This document shows positions 8,796-17,418 of a stretch of 64,000 nt of DNA, in pieces. The notes beneath the pieces are model-generated. The model was not told the origin of the DNA, made no database searches, and worked only from the letters and a program-made list of their open reading frames with translations. The position numbers and the translations under genes are program-made. Source of the stretch: Candidatus Gastranaerophilales bacterium. Lineage in GTDB: Bacteria; Cyanobacteriota; Vampirovibrionia; Gastranaerophilales; Gastranaerophilaceae. The DNA lies in assembly GCA_944326685.1 (NCBI GenBank), contig CALVEV010000035.1, positions 32,276 through 96,275 on the forward strand. Direction: 5' to 3'. The number at the start of each line of letters is the position of its first letter. The stretch's first letter is position 1.

Positions 8796-10027
8796 TCATT
8801 TACCTCGAAAATATTTGGTAGTAATTCGATATTTGAATAATTTTCGTTTAAATAATCTTTTACATATGGATAAATTTTATTAGAATTATTTTTTATTACA
8901 AATATCACACAATCAGGATTTAATAAGCTAATATCAGACACATTAAATATTTTGTAATTATAAATTAACTCTCCTTGCCTTGATAAATTTTTATCAATTA
9001 TTCCCAAAATATTTTTCTGTTTTATATGATATTTTTTAAGAAACTTGCTTAAAAATAAACTTGCTCCCCAAAATACAATATTTTTATTTCTATTTTTAAA
9101 CAATAATTTTAATAACTTTATTTCAGACTCTAAATTTGTAAAAATTGTTTCATATTTAATTTTTTTATTTTGAAGAATATTTTTTTTATCATAGAAAGGA
9201 CTCTTTTTATATACCGATAACCATAATAAAGAATAACGAGTATTCTTATATAGCCAAGGCTTTTCCTTTGATGCAAAATGAATTATTACAGCATTTTTTT
9301 CTAAATCTTTAAAATCTTTATAAGAAGTATTATATAATTTGTTTATTGCAGTAATTGAAAATTTATTTTTTTCTCTGAATAAATTTAAACCTAAAAAATT
9401 ATATTTTATATCTAATAATTTAATTTTATCTTTAAACACTATATTAAATACATCTTGATCGACTAAAGTAAAATCTGTTTGTTTACTTTTTTCTTCAAAT
9501 AATGTTTCTGAAATATTATCTTCTCGCATTTTTTTAAGATTTAATAACATTACACCGCTATTAAAATAATCTTTTATATATGAAGTATTTTCTCTTGTAT
9601 AATACAATCTACCAGAATCTAGTATTACACCTGCATAAAAATTTTCTATTTCAGTATCAAAAAGACTCTCTATCTCTCTTTTAATAATTATATCTCCATC
9701 TAAATATAAAACTTTATCTAATGCAGGAAATAACTTTGGAATTTCAAATTTTTGCAAAGCTGCTAATGTAACATGAGTTGGAGCATATTTATCGTATTTA
9801 TGTAAACTTTCATAATTATTGCTATCAAAAAACGTTATAATAATTCTTATATCATCTCGATTAAATTTGTTTAATTTCAATAAATTATCTTCAGACAATT
9901 TATCAGTTAATATATAAATATTATAAATATTATCAGATTTTTTATTGTCAATTATTGATTGAATTGCAACTCCTGTTGGAAGTGCAAATTTATTGTCACA
10001 TATAAAAACTATATTTATATCTTTCAA
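8792..10027 (-). CDS. GT8 glycosyltransferase with C-terminal WGAS module (paralogue)
   Basis: 411 residues with the same layout as its neighbour: a GT8 domain with DxD in YLDGDIIIK, then 'VDQDVFN' and 'VIHFAS', and a C-terminal module at residues 314-411 starting NIVFWGASLF with 'GIIDKN' and 'DCVIFVI'. The start is a TTG at 10027 behind GAGAG; no in-frame ATG lies close downstream. The pair is diverged enough to suggest different acceptors or sugars. Confidence 0.87.
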   Translation of the reverse strand: MKDINIVFICDNKFALPTGVAIQSIIDNKKSDNIYNIYILTDKLSEDNLLKLNKFNRDDIRIIITFFDSNNYESLHKYDKYAPTHVTLAALQKFEIPKLFPALDKVLYLDGDIIIKREIESLFDTEIENFYAGVILDSGRLYYTRENTSYIKDYFNSGVMLLNLKKMREDNISETLFEEKSKQTDFTLVDQDVFNIVFKDKIKLLDIKYNFLGLNLFREKNKFSITAINKLYNTSYKDFKDLEKNAVIIHFASKEKPWLYKNTRYSLLWLSVYKKSPFYDKKNILQNKKIKYETIFTNLESEIKLLKLLFKNRNKNIVFWGASLFLSKFLKKYHIKQKNILGIIDKNLSRQGELIYNYKIFNVSDISLLNPDCVIFVIKNNSNKIYPYVKDYLNENYSNIELLPNIFEVNE

Positions 10028-10052
10028 ATCTATATCTCTCTTTTTTATTTCC

Positions 10053-12182
10053 CTATTTTAATATTTCTTGTCGATTTACAATATTCTCAAAATAATTTAT
10101 ATAATATTGATGATAATATTTACATAAATGTTGTTTCAATAAATTTATATCTGACAAACTCGGAATTGAATTCCAACTAAGAGTTAATAAATTAAATAAT
10201 CCAAAAATATTAACATTGTCATCAAGTTTTACAGCTCCGATATTAACAAAATAATTTCCAAATACTGATTTAAATGGCTTATAGTAAGGTAATAATTTCT
10301 CACCTGATAATGAACTCATTATTAAATTATTTACACAATAATTTTTTCTTATGCCTCCATTCATTTGTAAATTAGTATCATGAAAACATACAACTGCATT
10401 TTTCTTCAAATAAGGTAATACTTGTAATAAATCTAATATCTCACCAGGGATACTATGAACTGTATCGATAAAACAAAAATCAAATTTTTCTTCTTCTTTT
10501 TCACTTGATGAAATTTCATCCAAAAAATTTAATGCCATCCCACCAGTTTTTAAAGTCCATTGTTTTTTTAATTCTGGATAACTATCTAATAAAAATCCTG
10601 TCTTTTTATCTTTAATTCTATAATGCCATTCATTATAATCTATTGAATATAAATGAGTATCTGGATTATTTTTAATCATATTTAATATTAAATATGAAGA
10701 ACCACCTTTAGAAACTCCTAATTCTAATATTTTTTTAGGTTTAAATCTATTCACCAATGTTATTAAAAATAACCTGTCTTGATCTGACATTTCTGAATAT
10801 TGTTTATAATCTTCACCTAATTTGTTATATGCAAATATTTCTTCATCTGTTGATTTAATAAAAGTAAAACCTAAGTTATGAATCTTATCCTTTTCCAAAG
10901 TTTCTTCAGGCAATACATTAACAAACTCTATATCTAATTCAACTTTCTTTTCATTCTCATCTAAAAATATATTAGGCAACAATTCTATATTTGGATAATT
11001 TTGAGCAAAAAAGCATTTTAAATCCTTATATATGTCCTCATTATTAGATAAAACTGTTAATAATACAGCATCAGGATTTAATTCTCTTATCATATCAGGA
11101 GAATAAACTGTATAACTTCCAACCTGTTTTCCCCATAAACTTTTATTTCTATCTACTATACCTATTATATTAGGATTTTTTTCTTTTTCAGATTCTAAAA
11201 CTCCTCTTATAAAAATACTTGCACCCCATAAAAGTGTTTTTTTACAACCTATAATATTTTTTAAATATTCAGAAGTAATATAAGTTTTTTGAAACACAGG
11301 TTTAAATTCATCCCATTCATCCGGCATAATATTCTTACAATCTTGAATTAATTTTAAATATTGGTCATTATTACATAAACTTATTCCTGATCGAATATGA
11401 TTTTTAAATCCCTTTATAAAACTTGCCTTATAATTAGAATAAATTCCTTTACTTTTCAAAAACTTTTTAACATAATCTGCAGCTTTTAAAATATTTTCAC
11501 AACTATTAGCACGAACTTTTGCAATACTACCTTCTCGGTTAAATCTATAATTAATTAATTCATCTTTTATTACAACTATTCTCTTAGCACAAATTCTTGA
11601 AATATGTCCAAATGCGACATCATTGCTTGATGATAAATTTTGGAATTTTAATCCGTTATCTAAAATCAAACTTCTTTTATACAACTTATTCCATGGAACT
11701 ACGCAAAATAAGCCAAATATATCTTCACTATAATCTTCTGGAGAAAATACCTTATCAAATTCTATCTTATCAAGATTAATTGGCCACAAAGGATTTCCTG
11801 ATTCTATAATATTATTATTCTCATCAACTTTTCTTGCTGAACACACAACCATATCTGCATTATTTTCTTTTGCTTCTGAATATAACTTTTCTAACATATT
11901 AGATTCAAAATAATCATCCGCATCTAAAAACTGAATATAATCACCTTTTGCAACTTCAATACCTCTATTTCTTGCAGGTCCTGCACCTTGATTATCTTGT
12001 TGTATTATAATAAATCGTTCATCTTTATTTTTGTATTCTTCTAATATTTTATAAGATTCATCAGTTGAACCATCATCAACGCATATCACCTCAAAATCTT
12101 GGTATGTTTGATTTAACAAACTATCTAAACACTCTCTTAAATATTTCTCGACATTATAAACAGGTATAATTATTGATATCAT
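10053..12182 (-). CDS. Three-domain protein: GT2 glycosyltransferase, WGAS module, methyltransferase
   Basis: 709 residues. Residues 1-230 are a GT2 domain: IIIPVYNVE, then VDDGSTD, and the DxD-like LDADD. Residues 313-407 are the shared module (TLLWGASIF, GIVDRN, TVYSPD, DAVLLTV). From about 440 to the end is a class I methyltransferase of the Methyltransf_24 type with LELGVSKGGSS and FCFIDTVH. One polypeptide may thus extend and methylate a glycan. It belongs to the same operon, 14 bases from the gene before it. Confidence 0.88.
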   Translation of the reverse strand: MISIIIPVYNVEKYLRECLDSLLNQTYQDFEVICVDDGSTDESYKILEEYKNKDERFIIIQQDNQGAGPARNRGIEVAKGDYIQFLDADDYFESNMLEKLYSEAKENNADMVVCSARKVDENNNIIESGNPLWPINLDKIEFDKVFSPEDYSEDIFGLFCVVPWNKLYKRSLILDNGLKFQNLSSSNDVAFGHISRICAKRIVVIKDELINYRFNREGSIAKVRANSCENILKAADYVKKFLKSKGIYSNYKASFIKGFKNHIRSGISLCNNDQYLKLIQDCKNIMPDEWDEFKPVFQKTYITSEYLKNIIGCKKTLLWGASIFIRGVLESEKEKNPNIIGIVDRNKSLWGKQVGSYTVYSPDMIRELNPDAVLLTVLSNNEDIYKDLKCFFAQNYPNIELLPNIFLDENEKKVELDIEFVNVLPEETLEKDKIHNLGFTFIKSTDEEIFAYNKLGEDYKQYSEMSDQDRLFLITLVNRFKPKKILELGVSKGGSSYLILNMIKNNPDTHLYSIDYNEWHYRIKDKKTGFLLDSYPELKKQWTLKTGGMALNFLDEISSSEKEEEKFDFCFIDTVHSIPGEILDLLQVLPYLKKNAVVCFHDTNLQMNGGIRKNYCVNNLIMSSLSGEKLLPYYKPFKSVFGNYFVNIGAVKLDDNVNIFGLFNLLTLSWNSIPSLSDINLLKQHLCKYYHQYYINYFENIVNRQEILK

Positions 12183-12196
12183 TTATTTAAAACCTT

Positions 12197-13228
12197 TTAT
12201 TTATTTTTACTAATTATTATTGCTGTTCTTTGTGATTTACCAATATTCATTTTCTTGCATAAATCTTCTGATATAAAATCAGAATTAACTACCTCGACTT
12301 TACCATATTTTTTAAATCGTTCATAAATGTCACGACCATATAATCTTACATGATCTTCTTGTCCATAATATTTTAATCTATCTTCTGGTGTAACAATACT
12401 AGAATCATCAAATGTTTTTTCCAAATTATTATCATATGGAGCAGTCAATATTATTTTACCATCTGGCTTTAATACTCTAGTTAATTCTTTAAAAAATAAC
12501 TCTTCATCTTCTATATGCTCGACAACATGATTTGAGATTATAAAATCAAACTTGTTATCATCAAATTTCAAATCCAAAACATTCATCTTCAATATATCTT
12601 TAGCATAAGGATACCTAGAAGGATCTAAGTCAATTGATACATAATTTATTTGATCATTATCAGTAAATAAGTTATAAATACTTTTTTCTGGTGCCGTATG
12701 CAAAACTGATATTCTCTCGGTTAACTTATTAAAAATATGTTTTTGATAAACATAATATAAAAATCTATGACGCTCCATAGATCCACAATTTAAACACATT
12801 ACATTTTTCCTAACAGGAGTCCCATAATCTTCAAAATACTCATCTTTATGACAAAATGGACAATAATATTTAGGAGTATTTATATATTCATAATAAGAAT
12901 AGAATAAATTTTTATACAATTTTATATATGGACATTTTTTCAAATAATCTTTTATCATATTATAAACATATTGATTATTAGACTTTACTGACATAATAAC
13001 AACATCAGGCCACATTCCATCTAAAATATCAGGAGAATAAATTTTGTATCCGCAAAATTCTTTGTTTTGTCTTGTGATATCTTTATCTATAATTCCACAA
13101 ACATTAGGAAATTTTTCTATAGATAAAATATCTTTTAAAAAATTACTTGCACCCCAAAACATAATCTTTTTATCAGAAAGATTTTTTATTTCTTTTATAA
13201 AATAATCTTCTAAATTTATACTACACAT
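12197..13228 (-). CDS. WGAS module, zinc ribbon and SAM methyltransferase fusion
   Basis: 343 residues. The shared module is N-terminal here (residues 17-110: KIMFWGASNF, GIIDKD, KIYSPD, DVVIMSV). A C4 zinc ribbon follows with Cys123, Cys126, Cys145 and Cys148. The C-terminal part is a class I methyltransferase (VSIDLDPSRYP, FDFIISNHVVEHI, RVLKPDG). It is the first gene of the glycan block, with AGGAGG five bases before the ATG. Substrate unknown; a sugar or capping methyl group is likely. Confidence 0.85.
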   Translation of the reverse strand: MCSINLEDYFIKEIKNLSDKKIMFWGASNFLKDILSIEKFPNVCGIIDKDITRQNKEFCGYKIYSPDILDGMWPDVVIMSVKSNNQYVYNMIKDYLKKCPYIKLYKNLFYSYYEYINTPKYYCPFCHKDEYFEDYGTPVRKNVMCLNCGSMERHRFLYYVYQKHIFNKLTERISVLHTAPEKSIYNLFTDNDQINYVSIDLDPSRYPYAKDILKMNVLDLKFDDNKFDFIISNHVVEHIEDEELFFKELTRVLKPDGKIILTAPYDNNLEKTFDDSSIVTPEDRLKYYGQEDHVRLYGRDIYERFKKYGKVEVVNSDFISEDLCKKMNIGKSQRTAIIISKNK

Positions 13229-13284
13229 ACTCCCTCCTAATAAATAATAACATATAATATAGATATTTGAAATAATCTTATCAA

Positions 13285-13494
13285 TTAGGGGACAGGATCA
13301 TACCCACCTTCGTTTAATGGATGACATCGACAGATACGTTTTATTCCTAACCAACCACCTTTTAGTATTCCATATTTTATTATTGCTTGCTTCATATATT
13401 CGGAACAAGTTGGATAAAAACGACATCTTGAAGGTGTTAAGGCTGATATTTTTTGATAAATTTTAATTATTCCTAATATAATCTTTTTTAACAT
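13285..13494 (-). CDS. yidD: Membrane protein insertion efficiency factor YidD
   Basis: 69 residues with an N-terminal amphipathic or hydrophobic helix and the invariant family core: RFYPTCSEY, then [14 protein letters not shown] and the C-terminal GGYDPVP. YidD helps YidC insert inner-membrane proteins. Its usual place is between rnpA and yidC; here it follows flhA after only three bases and is probably co-transcribed with the flagellar genes. Confidence 0.95.
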   Translation of the reverse strand: MLKKIILGIIKIYQKISALTPSRCRFYPTCSEYMKQAIIKYGILKGGWLGIKRICRCHPLNEGGYDPVP

Positions 13495-13497
13495 TTA

Positions 13498-15582
13498 TTA
13501 TGCAGCACCTTCACCAATTGTATCAACGGCTTCAACCTTAATATCAGTAATTAATTCTGAATAAGAAATTACAACAATTGTTGGGATATGACGTTCCAAT
13601 AATTGGAATAATGGCAATCTAATTCTAGGTGAACATAAAATTACAGGTTGCTTACCAATATTTTGATGCGCACGCATTAATGTCATTGCAGTTGATTCAA
13701 TCAAATCTTGAACCTGCATTGGATTTAACAAGAACATTGTTCCTAACTCTGTTCTTTGACAACTATCATCAAGTATTTTTTCCCATTCTGGAGATAAAGT
13801 TAATGCATAAAGTACATTATCATCTTGAACATTGGTTAAACAAATCTGACGACCTAATGCAGCTCTCAATCGTTCAGATAAAATATCAGGTTCTTTAGAG
13901 AATCTTGCATAGTCACAAAGTCTTTCAAATACAAATATAATATCTTTGATAGAAACTTTTTCTCTAATTAAGTTAACAAATATTTTTCTTAAATCAGATG
14001 TTGAAATAATTGCAGGAACTAAATCGTTAACCAATGTAGGGTCTTGAGATCTAACAAGTTCCATAAGCTTAAGAACATCTGTTTTTGTCATAACTTCATC
14101 TACATGCTTACGAACACATTCTTGTAAGTGAGTAACAAGAACATCTGTTGCATCAACGGCAGTAACATTACTTGCTGATTGAGCATCTTCTGAATTTACC
14201 CAATAAGCTTGTGTTTGATATGTAGGATCAACTGCAATAATTGCATCATCTGGAACAGACTTTTTAACTGCATCCCATTGATCTGCAATTACCATATACT
14301 TACCTGGATATACATAACCTGTAGCTACTGTGTTTCCACGGATAGAAATCATGTACTCATTAGCTTCCAGAGCTGATGAATCCATAATACGAATATTCGG
14401 TAAAATATAACCTAATTCATCTGTTACACGTTGACGCAATGCTGCAATTTTAGCAAGCAATTGACCTTCTTGGTCAGGATCGGCAATTACAAGCAAACCT
14501 GCACCAACTTGTAAACTTAATACGTCAACACCTAAACGTTCATACATCTTATTAGGGTTAACCAAATCTTGCATATTTTGACGTACATTTTCTAATTGTC
14601 CTAATTGAGACTGAACGTCAGCATTAATTAATACAGAGAATCCTGCTATTGCTAATCCAATTGAAAACATAATAAATGGTATAAATGGTAACCCTGTAAT
14701 TGGACAAGTAATTGCAATTAAGAATAAGAATACTGCTGCAAAGAATAATGAATAAGGTTTATTCATAATCTGTTCAGTTAAATCAGCACCTAATGATGCA
14801 CTTGCTGCAGATGCACGTGTCATTACGATACCTGCTGCAATTGACATTAATAATGAAGGGACCTGTGATGCCAAACCATCACCAATTGTTAAAATTGTAT
14901 ATTTAGAAACAGCATCTGCTGCTGGCATTTGATTCATTAAACAACCAATTAACAAACCTCCAACAATGTTAATGATTACGATAATGATACCAGCCATAGT
15001 ATCACCTTTTACGAACTTCATCGCACCATCCATAGACCCGAATAAGCTTGATTCTCTTTGTAAATCTTCACGACGTTTAACTGCTTCTTCTGGAGATATC
15101 AAACCGGCATTAAAGTCCGCATCGATTGTCATCTGTTTTCCTGGCATAGCATCTAACGCAAATCTAGCTGATACTTCCGCGATACGTTCCGCACCTTTTG
15201 TGATTACCATGAACTGTACAACAGTGATAATCAAGAAGATTACACCACCTACAACCATATTACCACCGGTTACGAATGTCCCAAATGCGTGAATTACCTC
15301 ACCAGCTTCACCTTTTGCAAGAATCAGACGAGTAGATGCAATTGATAATACCAAACGGAACATCGTTCCTAACAAGATAATTGATGGAAACGCTGCTAAT
15401 TCAAGTGGTTTTTGAACATATAATGATATCATTAAAAGAACGATACCTAATGTAATATTCAAACTGATTGAAAAATTGATAACCCAATTAGGCATCTCTA
15501 CCAACAAGATTAATATCAAAGTCAGTACGAAAAATGCAAGGAATATTTCACTTATTGGTTTATGTTCTGCTTCTGCTGCCAT
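13498..15582 (-). CDS. flhA: Flagellar biosynthesis protein FlhA
   Basis: 694 residues, the usual FlhA length. Several transmembrane helices fill the first 330 residues with the conserved loops FRLVLSIASTRLIL, RFALDAMPGKQM and the long FHIPEP-type loop; the C-terminal cytoplasmic domain forms the export-gate ring. FlhA belongs to the inner-membrane export gate of the flagellar type III secretion apparatus. Its ATG overlaps the fliH stop (TAATG). The flagellar rather than injectisome assignment rests on the FliE and FliF partners. Confidence 0.93.
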   Translation of the reverse strand: MAAEAEHKPISEIFLAFFVLTLILILLVEMPNWVINFSISLNITLGIVLLMISLYVQKPLELAAFPSIILLGTMFRLVLSIASTRLILAKGEAGEVIHAFGTFVTGGNMVVGGVIFLIITVVQFMVITKGAERIAEVSARFALDAMPGKQMTIDADFNAGLISPEEAVKRREDLQRESSLFGSMDGAMKFVKGDTMAGIIIVIINIVGGLLIGCLMNQMPAADAVSKYTILTIGDGLASQVPSLLMSIAAGIVMTRASAASASLGADLTEQIMNKPYSLFFAAVFLFLIAITCPITGLPFIPFIMFSIGLAIAGFSVLINADVQSQLGQLENVRQNMQDLVNPNKMYERLGVDVLSLQVGAGLLVIADPDQEGQLLAKIAALRQRVTDELGYILPNIRIMDSSALEANEYMISIRGNTVATGYVYPGKYMVIADQWDAVKKSVPDDAIIAVDPTYQTQAYWVNSEDAQSASNVTAVDATDVLVTHLQECVRKHVDEVMTKTDVLKLMELVRSQDPTLVNDLVPAIISTSDLRKIFVNLIREKVSIKDIIFVFERLCDYARFSKEPDILSERLRAALGRQICLTNVQDDNVLYALTLSPEWEKILDDSCQRTELGTMFLLNPMQVQDLIESTAMTLMRAHQNIGKQPVILCSPRIRLPLFQLLERHIPTIVVISYSELITDIKVEAVDTIGEGAA

Positions 15583-16325
15583 TAAGCACTCCTCAATGCA
15601 CTTTGTACAATATCTAATTGAGCTTCTAGACTTGCATCTACTATACCATTATTTGTTTGAACAATACAACTACCTTCTGATATTGAATCATCTGGAACTA
15701 TACTTATTTTAGATTCTACACCTAATAAATTCAATTTTTCTGGCAAATTATCTTTTACATATTGTGCTTGGACTGTATTTACCTTAATAACAACTTTAGG
15801 CTCATTTTTAGGTATAGTTTTAAATATATCCATAACTGTATCTATTATTATTTGCGGATCAGTTTGAACTTCATGTTTTATAATTTTCTTAGCAATTTCT
15901 AAACTCATTTCTATAATATCAGGAGCTATTGCATCAAATACCCTTTTATCAGCACCCATAAATATAGTTAATGCATTTTTTAATTTTTCGACATCACCTT
16001 TTGCTTGCTCTAAACCTAAATTATACCCTTCTTGATAAGCAGCTTCTTTTATCTGAGTAGCTTCTTCTTGAGCTCTTGAAATTAAATTTCTATCATCAAT
16101 TCTACGATATCCCCGTCTACGATTACCTGTTCGACGTTCTTCTCGTTGTGTAAAATCTATATTATCAATATCAAAAATCTCAGCTTCAGAGCCTTCCTCG
16201 ACTTCTGGCTGGGATTGTTTAGCAACAGCCTCTTCTGCAGCACGTCTTGCGGCTTCCTCCTCCATACGTTGCTGTTCTTCTCTTGCTGCTAATTTTTTTT
16301 GAAAATTGTTTTTCTTTATTATCAT
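15582..16325 (-). CDS. fliH: Flagellar assembly protein FliH
   Basis: 247 residues. A charged coiled-coil N-terminus rich in Glu, Ala and Arg (residues 10-40) is followed by the FliH/YscL-type C-terminal domain (IAKKIIKHEV, then VKVN and the end region with 'GSCIVQTNNGIVDASL'). FliH regulates the export ATPase FliI and links it to the C-ring. Unusually, fliI is not next; flhA follows directly. The ribosome site is weak. Confidence 0.85.
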   Translation of the reverse strand: MIIKKNNFQKKLAAREEQQRMEEEAARRAAEEAVAKQSQPEVEEGSEAEIFDIDNIDFTQREERRTGNRRRGYRRIDDRNLISRAQEEATQIKEAAYQEGYNLGLEQAKGDVEKLKNALTIFMGADKRVFDAIAPDIIEMSLEIAKKIIKHEVQTDPQIIIDTVMDIFKTIPKNEPKVVIKVNTVQAQYVKDNLPEKLNLLGVESKISIVPDDSISEGSCIVQTNNGIVDASLEAQLDIVQSALRSA

Positions 16326-16330
16326 ATAAT

Positions 16331-17359
16331 CTATTCTACACTATCTTTGACATAATCCACAACTATTTGTGCAACCTTTACAGGGATTGGATAATAATCT
16401 CCTTCATACGCTTTTGAAATGAAACGCTTTAAGAATGGACGCTCTGATTTAAACAATTTCTCAACATTTTCCATTGGATGAGTATCAAATATTTTATTTA
16501 ACTGTCTGATAATAGATTCTTGACTTGGAGATTTTCTTCTTGGTAAAAATTCTTTTATATTTTCCAAACATTTCAAAGTATAATTTAAGTCAAGACCTGC
16601 TTCTAAATTTTCAACCTTCATATAATTACGAATAGTTTCTACATCTTGTGGCGAAAATTTTTCTAATATTGCTTCAACTCTATCACTCGGTAAGATTTTT
16701 AATACCAAAGCTATTGATATTAATTTCACAGATTTATCCAAAGATGATGGTGGTAATACTGGAGTTGGTGCCGCTTGAACAGAAGGGGTATCAGAAACCG
16801 GAGGTGGCGGAGCATCCGGTTGGATACTTTCCATTGCAGCTTTTTGTTCTGCTTCTGCTTGAGCAGCTTGAGCCGCCATATCATCTATATTTGATTGGCT
16901 CATTGCTTTCTGTGAAATTTCTGATGATATTACTCCTCGTTTTTCTAGATTATCAATGGCTTCTTTATAACTTTTATTTACATGATGCTCTATTAACTGC
17001 AATATTTGATCTTGAGGGATATTTTTCTTAATAGCTTGTTTAGCAACTTCAAATATTGTAAATGCAATTTTTTGCATTATGCCATCCCAATGCTCTGGCA
17101 TAATTCCAGAATGAACTAAGTCTATTGATTTATGGAATGCCCATTCTGCAATAATTTGAGTTACAAATATTGCTTGTTCTGCATTAAATCCTAATGCTTC
17201 ATCATTATATATTGCTTCTCCAGCTAAAAGAGTAAAATTTGATAATGTTTTAACGACATAATTCTTTTGCATATCGTTAAAATCTTTGGGAATTAAATCA
17301 CCTGCTTGTGATGACATTAATTCTGCAAACTCTTTATAATCAAACCCTTCTATTGCCAT
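16331..17359 (-). CDS. Putative divergent flagellar motor switch protein FliG
   Basis: 342 residues placed exactly where fliG lies between fliF and fliH. Residues 1-150 are a helical domain I do not recognise. An Ala/Gln/Pro-rich linker runs over about 165-205, and a C-terminal helical part (ALVLKILPSDRVEAILEKF) resembles FliG repeats, where a short helix pair follows the switch pattern. The classical EHPQ motif and the charged torque helix are not visible. It may be a FliG variant or a different C-ring/export protein; the call depends on position. Confidence 0.5.
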   Translation of the reverse strand: MAIEGFDYKEFAELMSSQAGDLIPKDFNDMQKNYVVKTLSNFTLLAGEAIYNDEALGFNAEQAIFVTQIIAEWAFHKSIDLVHSGIMPEHWDGIMQKIAFTIFEVAKQAIKKNIPQDQILQLIEHHVNKSYKEAIDNLEKRGVISSEISQKAMSQSNIDDMAAQAAQAEAEQKAAMESIQPDAPPPPVSDTPSVQAAPTPVLPPSSLDKSVKLISIALVLKILPSDRVEAILEKFSPQDVETIRNYMKVENLEAGLDLNYTLKCLENIKEFLPRRKSPSQESIIRQLNKIFDTHPMENVEKLFKSERPFLKRFISKAYEGDYYPIPVKVAQIVVDYVKDSVE

Positions 17360-17381
17360 TACCGTTTTCCCTTATCAATTT

Positions 17382-17412
17382 AATGAGAGGAAATTATTAT
17401 ATTCCTCTCATT
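17382..17412 (-). promoter_or_regulatory. Hairpin between fliF and fliG
   Basis: A perfect 11-base-pair stem (AATGAGAGGAA with its complement) and a loop of nine bases fill the gap between fliF and the fliG candidate. The bases after it on the minus strand are AAATTG, not a uridine run, so it is more likely an mRNA-processing or stability element, or a weak attenuator that sets fliF and downstream levels, than a strong terminator. Confidence 0.5.
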
Positions 17413-17418
17413 TTAAAC

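Noticed and set aside
7614..10027. Recent tandem duplication of the two GT8 genes
   Set aside because: The two proteins share only domain layout and short motifs; the DNA is too different for a recent copy.
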